Assembly (NCBI GenBank): GCA_014529385.2
Contig: CM043943.1
Span: forward strand, 156,918,747 to 156,982,746
Direction: 5' to 3'
Length of the DNA: 64,000 nucleotides
Source: Adiantum capillus-veneris
Lineage: Eukaryota > Streptophyta > Polypodiopsida > Polypodiales > Pteridaceae
The translations under genes were made by a program, and so were the position numbers. This document shows positions 38,201-50,200 of the stretch, in pieces; the first letter of the stretch is position 1, and every line of letters starts with the position of its first letter. The notes under the pieces are model-generated. The model was not told the origin of the DNA. It saw only the letters and a program-made list of their open reading frames with translations, and made no database searches.

Positions 38201-41200
38201 AGAGGGTGAGTGTTGTCGAAAGAGTCGCCAGGCCTCCCTAGAGTTCTGGCTCAAGAGCATCTGATAAATATCTCTCTCAAGTTGAGCTAAGAAAGCTAAC
38301 TTGTTTCGTCGTATAAGGTATCAGAAGATGATACATGATTGCGAATGTGTGATGTCTCCCAAAGCCACCTCTCTTTGCAGCTGGGCTCTCGTCTCTCGGC
38401 ACTCATCATCATACCAACTATTATGAGGCATGCTCCCAGATGGTGGTCTCCCAGTAAGCTGAGAGTGGGGGAAACCTGTGGCTGCCGCTGTGTATCATCT
38501 TTGTCAATATCTGGGCGAGCTCTGTTAAGGGTCTATGGGTGTTCTCCCCTGCTAGAAGACTAAAAAACTCTACTACATACACTCCATCTGTCTCTCTGCA
38601 AAATCCATTAATAATGTAAGTAAACTCTACTACAAAAGATATATGAGCATGATCTACAGCCACTTTAACAAGTTTGGGTGAGACTGATAAGTCCTAAATG
38701 CATGGTAAAGTGATGTGGGAGCCAAAAATAATCCATAGTGCTAGCCACATGTCTATGAGGGAAGCAAGTGAAGCTTCCTGAAGAGGAGTACCTATCAAGG
38801 CCATACAAAACGGCCAATCCACGTGCTATGGCCATCTCGATGAGGAATCTCCATACTCTATAAACTCTTCAGCATCCTCTGAGGTCTTGGAGAACCCCAT
38901 CTCTCTGGAGTTATAGTGTTCTCGAGTTGTCTATATGTTAGTGTCGAGAAATCATCCTTGTATCTTTAAAGTCTATGCTGCAACAAGTGTTGACTTTGAA
39001 CCATGAAGCTCCTGCTAACCTAAAAACTACTCAATTAATCTCTGTGTTCAACTAGTAAAATTCCTTAAGCAATGCTCTAGTGTGACCATCTACAAAATTC
39101 CTTAATTGCAGGTGTGTGATTGAGAACACATTAAAGCGCCTGCACTTGAATATTCAAAACGTTAGTAGGCTTTCTGCTAACTATCACTGGTTTCTCATTG
39201 ATGATTCCTATGATATTGGTAATACTACAAGCATTCCACCAATTCCTGACAGAAGAGTGTCTGCAAGTCAGCTTTTTGATATACTACCAATCCGGGGCTA
39301 TCTTGAACCAGGAGAAGAAGAAAAAGTAGAGATTTCGTTCAATGCATATCCTGGCTATGAATGCCATACAAGAGCCATTTGTGAGGTATTTGATATGTTC
39401 TCATAGAAGATGCAAAGTCTGTCTGCAAAATTATCTGGGTTCAACTTAAATTTAATATTGCTACTTTGTTGCAGGTGGAGGGAGGACCTCAATACTCTAT
39501 AGTTCTGGAAGCGGAAACAGGTCTTTTAAGTTATAGCCTGAGTGAAACTTCTCTAGATTTTGGTTTCCAGCAGTTTAACCAGACCGCAGAGAAGTATTTA
39601 AGTCTGCTAAATTCTGGAAAAATACCCATCAATTTTACGGTTGGCTTTCCTTGTCGTAGACAGACGCCATTCTTGAATGTATCCCCATTGCATGGCACTC
39701 TTGATCCTGGACACAACCAAAATTTCACCGTCTCTATCTGTCCTCTGCTACCAGAACGATACCAGACACTCCTAACCGTCCAGGTATGAATATCCTTTGA
39801 GAAACCTTTCTCCCTTATTTTTGTCTAGTAAAGAATGTGTTCACTAATTAGTATTTGAGGGCCTGCTGAAGGACAGCACTTCAGAACTGCAACTTGGCAA
39901 ACTACAACTTACCTAGAGGAATGAAGGACGAACAAAAGAGGGAAAGGAACATTACAAAACAGTGCTAAAGAGTCAGAAAGAGAGACCTACACTTGAGGAG
40001 GTGAGGAGCGCCATGAAATTAGATAGAGTGCAGCCATACAGACCCTATCCTATGGAATCTTAAATTGAGAGAATGCACAGAACAGAGTTTATATCCATGG
40101 TGGCATACTACTGTGAAGAGCCCTCCTTTGGGTCGTGTCTCTTCTGTCTCTGCATGGTGATCAGATGTTGTTGCAGCATGTGTTCTTTATTGGTCTTCCT
40201 GACCATCCTTGCCAATGGAAAAACAGCCATGAACTGAATGTACACACGTTGGGGGGTAATGTATGAATACAGGCAGAGGGCAGAAGAGAAGAAGACTCAA
40301 TCTGTAGGGGAGGCTTTTGTTTGCGATGAACCAGTCAAACAGTGTTTTGAGTCATAGAAAGATAGAAGAAGAAAGGCTAGTAAGAGATGGAAAAGGGCTC
40401 AGAGGACAGACACCTCAAAGATGTTCTTCAATCCTAATCATCTTCAAGTTTGCCTTCTTCCTTTTCAGCTCACCCATCCGTACAGACATACAGATAGGTT
40501 TGCAAGGCTGGAGTCCAGATTTAGCTGTAAGTACTAGTTGTGGGGGAATGGAGCTAGCCTATAAAAGCACTTCCTCTCCTTGCAGACACTTTGAAAAGGA
40601 AAATACTCCTTTATAGCTTAAAAGACCTCATAGCCTAAAATTAAACCCCATCTTTGTAATCAAAATGACTACTTTCTGCTACACGTCTTCCTTGTAACTC
40701 ATCTCTTAGTCTGTTACCTTGGGGACTGCACTCCGGGGGGTCGTTATTTATAGAATAATTTTCTGTTCAAAAAAGGCTCTAAATGTACTACTTGCGAATT
40801 ACACATGACAAATACAAATTCCCGTACAAAGTGAGTGCCATACAAGAACTAATAATGATGGATGGGAGCAATTGAGCACCATATTAGTGAATTTGAGAAT
40901 CTCCCAAGTCCCATATTTGAATCTTGAAAAGATGGAACCAAATATTTCTTTTAAGTTTCTCAAAGCACTCATGTAGCCTATCTTTGAAAAGTTCTTTCAA
41001 ATTACAGTTGATTGAGCCATTAAGTGCAAAATTTGGAGATGCTGTTCAAGTATAATTTATTCAGCTATTGAGTGCAAAATTTGGAGATGGTGTTCAGGTT
41101 ATGACGATTCCAAAATTTGGACTAGAAGTCCCAAACCTCCCCCATTCCTGATATTGTGTTATCGCCAGATAGGGCGTTGCAATAGACAGTAACTCCTCAA

Positions 41201-44200
41201 TTGTAAAGAGAGAGAGCATATTAATTCCCGGATTATGGAGAAATAGGGTGTAGAGGAAGGTGCAGAAGAGGATGGTACAGAGATGAATGTGAATGTGCCA
41301 ATGACGGGTATTGTGGTTGTAGCAAGCTATTGTGTCACAAGACATGGACAACAGCTACATTTGGCCTTGGGTTCACACTCGGTGGACTCTGGCCTGGGTA
41401 GTGATACTAGTAGTCCAGGACACGTGGCAGACGGGGAGGGGTGGTCAAGAGGACACAGTGGCCAACTCACCGCCACCAAAGTTCGGAGATAGGCATAGCT
41501 GTGTTGTCATAGATGTTTGGGTTAGCCATTGGTTATGTTTTGTATATATGCTCAACTGGTTGGTATTGGGAGATCTATTATTCATTGGACTCGAGCGTCT
41601 TATGTCCTTAGTCTAGCACTTGCACACCTGCACCCTCCATGCACAATTGGAGCCTCAACCCCCCCATTGTAATTGTGATCCGTTGGCTTTGAGCTGAGTG
41701 TATTGCCAACCACAGTCATCAGTTCTTTGAGTATAGTGGAGCTTCCAATTGGGTTTGGAGTTTGTTGTTGTGTCAATCTGAGTAGTAGTCTTGCTATCTC
41801 TATTCATTTCATATTGCTCTATAGTGTTTGATTTGTGTGTGTAGTGAGATTTCTTGCATACTGCATTAAGGAGCACCCACAATAGAGAGCACGTCATAGA
41901 TTTCTTGCTACAATGCTCTCATTTTCGGCCCGTTCGGTGGGACCTCAAGTGAAGTTTCACTCCATTGCTAAGAGAAGGTTTTAGATGCGTTGGGGAACTT
42001 GGTGCTTGAACTTAATGAGACTTTTGCAGTAAATCAATGACAAGAATGAAAGATTTGGTTGCCAAGATTCTCAGCAAACCAGAGACTTCATGGTCAAGAA
42101 GTGGGTGCAGAACGCTCTTCCCAAGGATTCTCAACAGAAGCTAAGGGAGTCTCTTTGGTCTGATTCCACACCAGATGAGTTTGTGGCTGCAAGTACCAGG
42201 ATAGAAGGGGCAAGGAGGCTGTTCAAGGACCCTCCTTGAGTAGAGTCCGCTCTAGTTCTCTTGGAAAGTGCATTTCACCCTTTAATTTCTTTACGTAGGA
42301 AACTGGAAGCACTAAAATTATAGCAAGCTCTTCACGAGGAGAGGCCCTTCTCTCTTCAGCCCCTACTCCCCACATCAAGAATTTTTGGACCACATCAAGA
42401 GAGAGATAGAAGAGCTGAGGTCTCAACAAGAGCCTAAGTCCGTGGTGTGGTGTAGCTTATGCCGCTCACTAGGGAATCCTCCACAAGAATGCCCACTTAG
42501 GGCTTATTGCCACTTCTGTGAGAAATACACAATGGTTGCTACTACCCGAAGGGATTGTCTCATATACAACAAAGCCTCACCCCCTACTCTTCAACAAGGG
42601 TTGGCTCCTACTTCCAACATGGTCTCCCCCTATGGCCAACCAAGTCACATGTTCCCTTCCTGAATTTCCCACGACTATGCAAGGTACTTTTCCATTTCAG
42701 ATTTTTTATCATGCTAATACTCCTTTAGCCCCTTAGAGCTTCTACACGTTAGCTACTACGTTCGTGCAAGAGTAGACCTTGTGACCACCTTGCCCCTTGT
42801 CTCGTGTATTCAAACGATTGTGTTGCAGATGTGGGGAAATATGGGCACCACGAAAGCAAATGTCCTCTTCTCAATAGGTCTCCTATAACCGGCTCGTACA
42901 ACGTAGAGGGCGGTACTATTTCAATTACCTGTTAACTTTACACAGAGCACTGAGAAGGGAAGAGAACACATTTGCGTCCAGCGACTAGAATGTCACTGCG
43001 CACACGAGACCGACACCCTGTAGGCCCCAAAGACTGGCGCCCCTTTCGGTATTTCTTTATTCAAATTAAGGTAGACGATCCGACAACTTAGCACAAGCTT
43101 TCACAAAGCTGTCCAAACCTGGCGAGGGCTGAAAACGCAGGTTTTCGACCGGATTTCGACAACAGAACGGCGCAAAAACCCCTGTAGGTCAAAAACACCT
43201 GTCTAGGACGGATTCCCTCGATATCTGGAAGCTTTCTGGTGAGCTGTCACAGAAATTCAGCGGGCTGTAATTCTCTGTTTTTCACTGCCGGGAGCCCAAA
43301 AGCCTGTACACGCATCCCAAGGCTCTCACGAGGCTCCCCCGATGTTCCCTTGCAGTTTAGGTGCGAAACCCTAAACCTGCAGAAAAACACAGCAGGCTGT
43401 AATTCCCTGTTTCGGATCGTTTTTAGCGGAGCGAACACGCCTACGCGTGTCCCAAGGGCTTCCGCACGCAATGGGACAGTTCCCCTGTGGATTGGACGAG
43501 TTTTCACGCGAGAAAACTTTCCAAACTCGCAATTTTTCGTGATGGAACTGTGCGTACCTGTGGGGGATTAGCAATTAGCTAATCCGGTTCCTGTCCAGAA
43601 GGCTCTTGCCTTGGCAAACGCGCATAAACCCCTAGAACTGTACATAGGTCAAATGAGAAGCCCACTAGTGGGACATAACATACTGTACGTAGGGGAGAAA
43701 GAGAGCAGTATGTAGCGTGCGGGACATCACTCCCGTCACCATACTGTGCATAGAGGGCAAGGTAAGCATTCCATAGCTTCTGTACCTGCTACAATCCACC
43801 TGAGGCTGAAAATGGCGTCCCCTTTGTTGATATGCAGCTCGTTTTTGCCTCCCAGAGTGGCAGAATCGCTCACAGGCTGACACGTCGCCCAGTTTCCGAG
43901 TTTGGGCTTTCCCTGCTAAAAATATCTCAACTGGTGCGTCAGTTGACTTGGCAGCAGAGCAATAAAATGTTCCCCTTGTCATTTCAGAGCTAATGACGCG
44001 AACACATTTTCCGGTCAAAAATAGCAGTTCCCTAAATTTTAGGAGATGCTTCCATGGCGTCCCTATCGGTCTCCTGACCATCATTGAAGACTACCATTTG
44101 ACCAACATCTACAATGTGGGTTAATTTACTGGCCCCTTTCAACTTATAAAGTTGCAGTGACTTGACGAGTGGCCCAGATTCCAGTTTGGCGCACACGAGC

Positions 44201-47200
44201 TTCCATACTCATCAAAATTCAGTGCTAACTGGCCCGGGCAGTCCCTGTCTGACCGACCTAGATCCCCGATGTGAGAAACCCATTTGGTTGCAGCCGTTTC
44301 ACACTGGCCATGCATTGTCCACTTGCACCTTTTCAAGGGTTCCGGGACAAACAAGTAAAAATAAAGTAAATATATCTAATACTTATTTACGGAAGGCAAC
44401 AGGAAAAATACACCTCCTGGTGACATCTCCACCTTGCCGACATTGCCCAGATGCTAAGGATCATTACAACAAAGACTCTCCAAAGCAAAGTGCCTCCACA
44501 TCTTCAGGCCCAAGTCAGAGCGAACCTGAATTTACATTTCCAAAGCTTAATTTAATAGGATTTAGCACAATCCGTCACCCACCACCTTCTACCCATGTGG
44601 TGTCCCCTCAAGACAAGTTGGATCAAGTAGAGGAGCCCACTAGTGTCCTCACTAGGGCTCAAAGGGCAGCCGTTCAATCTTCCAGTCCATATACCTTCCA
44701 GCATCTGTCAAGCCATCAACTAGCACTAAGAGAAAACCAACTTCTCTGCTCTCTAATCATTTTCGACGATGGATCAGACGGAAAGACAGAGATAACTGCG
44801 ATAGTTAGACTTGACGACACTTTAGTACTTCAAATCGCTTGAATAACTGAGAAAGAAAGAGAGAGTATATGACATGGCATAGCGGAGTTCCGAGTCAAGA
44901 CGTGCCCCAAAGACTGGCATCCGTTTCGGTATTTCTTTATTATTTTACTTCACAAAGTACAACTTTCGAGGGTCCAACTCTCTCTGAGACTGTGCGTGTA
45001 GATGCTCTCTAAGAGTGGCCCTAGGGAACTGCTAAACTTACAAGGGATGCCCAAACGCAGAGCCCCAAAAGCATCAATCCTAAAAGAACATGTTTCTAAA
45101 AGTATCTGCACCTAAAAGCTCACATGGAAATCTACCCAAGGCTACGAGCGTAAAAAGTGGAAATCCATACAATAGGGCCCCGTCACCAGCCAGCACAAAT
45201 TGTGGCATATCCGTACAGCTTCCACGTCAGCATGTTTGCGCAATTGCCCGAGTTTAGTACAGTTGCCACGTGTCATCCTTTGTGCAAGTGTGTGTGGGTG
45301 CTTTATTTGGTTCCCTCAGAAAGTTCTTGCAAGTTAGGTTGGGGGTTAGGATTTTTAATCCTAACCTCGTATTAAATTTAGGCCACTTGGTAGGACTTCA
45401 CAAGTTAGTAATTCTTATGTTCCTTGTTCTTCTCTAGGCTTTAGGCCTCTTGGCCGGTTACTTCAAAACTGAGCCAAGTTAGTCTATGAGCGGAAGGTCA
45501 CACAGATGTTCCTAGCATCATGCAGATGTCTTTAGATGCACACTCCACATAGAGAGAACTGATCATGGCACAGAGGATTGCTTTGACCAAGAGATTGGCA
45601 TGAATCACCTTTTTAGAGGTGTAGCGGAGATAATGTGTTGTGCTCTCTATAGTGGGTGCTCCTCAGTGCAATGTGCGTGAAATCTCACTTCAATAGACTG
45701 AAACATAGAAGAGAATGAACAACAAAGAAACAAACACCACGACTCAACAGTAGAACCTGAACAACATAAGACTCGACTAACTCAAAGGAACCATTAGACT
45801 CTCGCATGGCAACACACTTAGCTCCAGCCCAGAACTCCCGGGCACAATGGCCCACCAATGGGGTGCTGAGGCTCAAATATGCAGGGACGGTGCAGACGTG
45901 CTGTGCATGAACTCAAGACGCTCGACCATACAAAGTAGATGATGATAGAGTGTGCGACGATTGGACCAACCACTCATGTGTATCCCCTAAGAAGCCACCA
46001 ACGGCTAGCAGATATCCCAATCCAGCTAACCTATCTCCAAACTGAGGTGGTGGTGATATGGCCACGATTTCCACTCGACCACCATCTGTATCACTTGCCA
46101 TGTGTCACTGTCCAAGCGAGAGTCCGTCCAATGTGCCAACTGCAACTAACTTCTTGTCCTGTGCCAGTGACACTATAGCCCTGCTACAAGGGGGAAGTGA
46201 TTATGGTGGTGTGGGCCAAAGGTACGCATTGATCCGATGCGTCTATGAACTTGATGCAGAAAGTTGGAATAGGCCCTATTGTCCATCATAGTCCTTTGTA
46301 AGTTTAGTTGAGTGTCCAACTTAACAAACCTCCCTAGCTACCCCAGATTCTATGCACCACCAATATCTGTGGCTAAAAAGGTTTGTTTCCCCTTGTTTCT
46401 AACAGATGGCTTGACATCTTGCGGGAGGAGACGTGTCACTGCCCAGGCGAGAGTCCGTCCAGTGTGAACAAGTCTCTAATAGCCCTGTCCTGTGCCAGTG
46501 AAAATGTAGCCCTGAGACTTACTTAAAACACTTAACAAAATTCAATCACAGTTCAATTGAGTTGACACAGCCTGCCGTAGTTCCGTGCCCAGAGATATTG
46601 GCCCCACAAACTGGGGCCCTTTCAGTATTTCTTTTTGTATTAAGAATTGAGCAAGTACAATTGTCCTGGCTCTCCTCTGCTCACCGGCTCGTCGGCTTTG
46701 AATGAGCCAGAGGGAGAGCCTAGGGTCTTATTTAAAGGGCTTTGGACTTGGAAAAGCAATTTACATGAAAAGCTTTAGTTCCAAAAGCATATGGTGCCAA
46801 AAGCTACCTCCCAAAGAAGTCAGCGCAATTGTCAAAATTCTGTACAGGTGCCACGTGAGCAGCGCATATCGCGGACGATGGTATAGCCAGCCACGTCAGC
46901 TAGCTTCTACGCAATTTTTTATTGGGCTTGTATCCCTTTGGCCCCTTGACAATTGGCCATAAGTTGGAACAACTTATTATTAGTTGGTCATGCCACGTTA
47001 GCAATTTGTGACATACCCCCCTCTTGAAAAAATGATAATCACCCTCGATTATGCCTGCAAAACAGACAAGGGTCATAAACCAGTTCAGTAGACACTGATT
47101 CTATGTACCGACGCATTAGACCAATACAAATCTAGCAGTTGCACACATTACATTCAAATCAAATCATCATAGTAAAAGTCATTCCAAATCTCAGACCATG

Positions 47201-50200
47201 ATTGCCAACAATATATTTAGTAATCGCATCTAGATCCATCCCGGACCTCACTAATGTTGGATTAACTAATCCTTATCGCAATCATGTCTATAGAGATTCT
47301 CAAGACCGAAATGCTGCACTCATTTTGCACTCAAACAAATCACATGAGAGAGAGTACACATCATTCAGGTTCATTTCGGGAATTCCCATTTTCATCATTC
47401 ATAAAGTCATACAGTAGAATACTGTTAGCATAGCAGTATCCTTGAAATCCAAAGGAAAATCAGAGACTCTATTCCATCCAGGTAATCTGTGACAAAAGAG
47501 TGGAGTGACTCCCCTCTTGTGCCATCCCATCTGCATCACATTCAACCCTGCCGAACCGCCGGATATTTCGAAGTAGATGCAGCTAAACAGGAAGGTAAAG
47601 TTCCAAAATCTGAGGAGTATCTGCTAGGTCCTCCTCCATCCCTCCGCATCTAATGCCGGATAGTTCTTAAATTTTACTAAGAACTGCCGAATCACTTTAT
47701 CTTTTACTTTTCTTTCCTTATTTGCCAAAATCTGTTATGGAGCGAGTATCTCCTCGCTCTCTTCCACTTCGGGTTGCTCATCAGGCTCCCCATCAACTGA
47801 CACGTCATCCTTAAAGGGTGTCAATAGACTCACATGAAATGCATTCTGAATCTTCCAAGTATCTAGCAACTTGAGTCTGAAGGATACATCATTTATCTTT
47901 TCTTTAATGTGGAAAGGGCCATAATATCTCATGCTAAGCTTTGGGAAAACCCGGTTTCCTTAGGTGTACCTTCCCAAAATGTAAGAGCACCCAATCATCT
48001 TCCTTCACGTCAATGTCGATCCGCTGCCTTCTTGTGCCGTGCTTGAGACTTCTCTAGAGCCTCGGGAACCTTGGTAAAAGCAGTGTCTAAGTCCCTCATG
48101 TACTGATCGGCTTCAAAAATCTTGTCTTTAGCGCTTAGAAAGGGAGGGACCTTCTTAGCACCTTCAATTACCTCAAATGGCGCCTTCCCCGTCGAAGAGT
48201 GAACCGTGTTATTGTAGGCAAATTCCACCAAAGGGAAATATTTTTCCCATTGAGTCTTTTGAGCAGAGATGTAAAACTTCAATAAATCCAAAATCACGGA
48301 ATTGGCTATCTCAGATTGCCCATCTGTCTGCGGGTGGAAAGATGACGAGAACTGCAACCGCATGCCAATGTTCTCCCCAATAGCCTTCCAAAACAAACTC
48401 GTGAATCGGAGATCTATGTCGGAGATTATGGTCTCATGCATGCCATGTACCCGAAATTTCTGAGCAATGAACATTCTCGCTAAATGATCTGGCTTGACTG
48501 TTTTCTTTACTAGAATGAAGTGGGCTTGTTTGCTAAATCTGTCAATGACAGTCCAAATGCCATCATGCCCACTCTGAGTCTTCGAAAGATCAAAGATGAA
48601 ATCCATAGCAATGCTTTCCCAAGGGCGGATAGTAGTAACCCCTGTGCCTTATGCCTGTCAAACTTGACCTTTTGGCATACTAAACAACTACGAACAAAGT
48701 TTTCCACATCCTTTTTGAGTCTCAACCAATAGAAGTAATGCTCCGTACCCTTCTAGGTGGTATCGATGCCGTGGTGACCCGTAAAAGGTGGACAATAGCA
48801 CTCTTTCAAGACCTTTTTCCTCAAAGGCTGTGTAACACACAACATCGTTTTCTTCATCAAGTAGCCATCCCGTATGGAATACTCTAGAAATGTTTCCCCA
48901 TTCTATATCCGAGTAAAAATGTCCATAAAGTCAGGATTTGTGGCGTATTGGTCACCCATATCCTCGAAGCTTTTGTGATCAGTCACAAAAATAGCCAAGA
49001 CTTAGGGCTTCCAAGACAATACATTTGCCACTAAATTTTTATGTCCCTGAAAATGGACAATTTGGAAGTGAAACTGTGACAAGATGTTAGCCCATAGCAT
49101 CTGCTTTTCCGAAAGCTGCTTCTGCGACAAGTAGTAGTGTAAACTTTGATGATTTGTAAAAACTGTGAAATCGGCTCCGAGTAAATAGTGTTGCTACTGT
49201 GTAAGCGCACGGATCACTCGCAATAGCTCTTTCTCATAGATTTGTGTACGAATTGTGGCTATGAAAACATTTTTCTTTCATAAGAAATCACATGGCCTTC
49301 TTGCATCAAGACTGCTCCGAGACTACAACCACAAGCATCATAATAAACTTCGAATGGCTTTGCAAATCTAGCAAAGCCAACACTCGTTCAGTAGCCAATT
49401 TCTCTTTGAGTGTCTGAAAAGCAGTCACCTCTGTCAGTCCCCGTGAGAAAGGGAGTCCTTTCTAAGTCAATAAATGCAAAGGTGAGGCAATCTCTGCAAA
49501 CTTCCGAATGAACCGCCGATAATAAGAGCACAAGCCCAAAAAGATTCGAACCTCATGAACATTCGTTAAGATAGGCCAATCGCGGATAGTCTCAATTTTT
49601 GGCCAGGTCCATCTGTACTCCTCTTGTTGAGATGATGTGTCCCCAGATATGTCTCGCTCTTTTTGGCATTGATAACCAATATATGCTTGTGCAATGCCTG
49701 AAAGACCTGTAGCAGATGGTGTCGGTGCTCTGCTTCATTCTTGGAGAAAACTATAATGTCGTCAAACAAAGTGCCGACAAAAGACTGATACTCTCGGAAA
49801 ACCCTATCCATCATTCGAATAAATGTTGCTAGAGCATTTGTAAGTTCAAAAGGCATCACCAAAAATTCATACAAACCAAAACTTTTTCGAAAGGCAGTCT
49901 TGTAGACATCTCTTGGAGCAATTCTGATATGATGTTATCGGCTTTTCAAATCAATTCTGCTGAAACAAGAGGAGCCCTGAAGTCTGTCAAGAATATCATC
50001 GATCCTTGGAATTGGGAATCTGTTCTTGATTGTGATTTTATTGAGAGCTCTATAATCAATGCACATTCTCCGAGATCTGTCTTTCTTAGTATAACAAACC
50101 GGAGAACAGTAAGGTGATGTACTAGGTTGGATGAGACCCTTTTCTAAAAGTTCTTTCCCTTGGTTCACGATTTCTTCATTCTGGGCTCGGCTAACTGTGT

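Larger units (their letters stand above)
10690..39111 (+). other. Giant HYDIN intron (28.4 kb) filled with nested transposons
   Basis: Bounded by donor GG|GTAGAT at 10690 and acceptor TTGCAG at 39111. The split Gly codon and continuous HYDIN homology on both sides show that the flanks belong to one transcript. Contents in order: unrecognised sequence, LINE ORF1 remnant, LINE-C split by LINE-A split by Gypsy-A, a coiled-coil frame, a LINE-B array with a solo LTR, a minisatellite and another LINE-B fragment. Confidence 0.8.
41290..44842 (+). mobile_element. Gypsy-C (+), LTR piece, priming site and gag, split by a solo LTR
   Basis: 41290-41915 is the inverse of the 1537-2130 part of the Gypsy-C LTR (GGTGGTCAAGAGG, GAGCCTCAACCCCCC and GAGCACCCACAATAGAGAGC correspond in order). 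TGCTCTCATTTTCGGCCCGT (41931 onward) is the diverged priming region. Then gag runs 41950-42883 and 44431-44842, interrupted by the solo LTR 42884-44425. No pol follows; the right end meets minus-oriented LTR pieces near 44880. Confidence 0.75.

Noticed and set aside
43239-43574. Overlapping frames on both strands in the solo LTR
   Set aside because: They lie wholly within LTR sequence homologous to the Gypsy-A LTR and change frame between copies.
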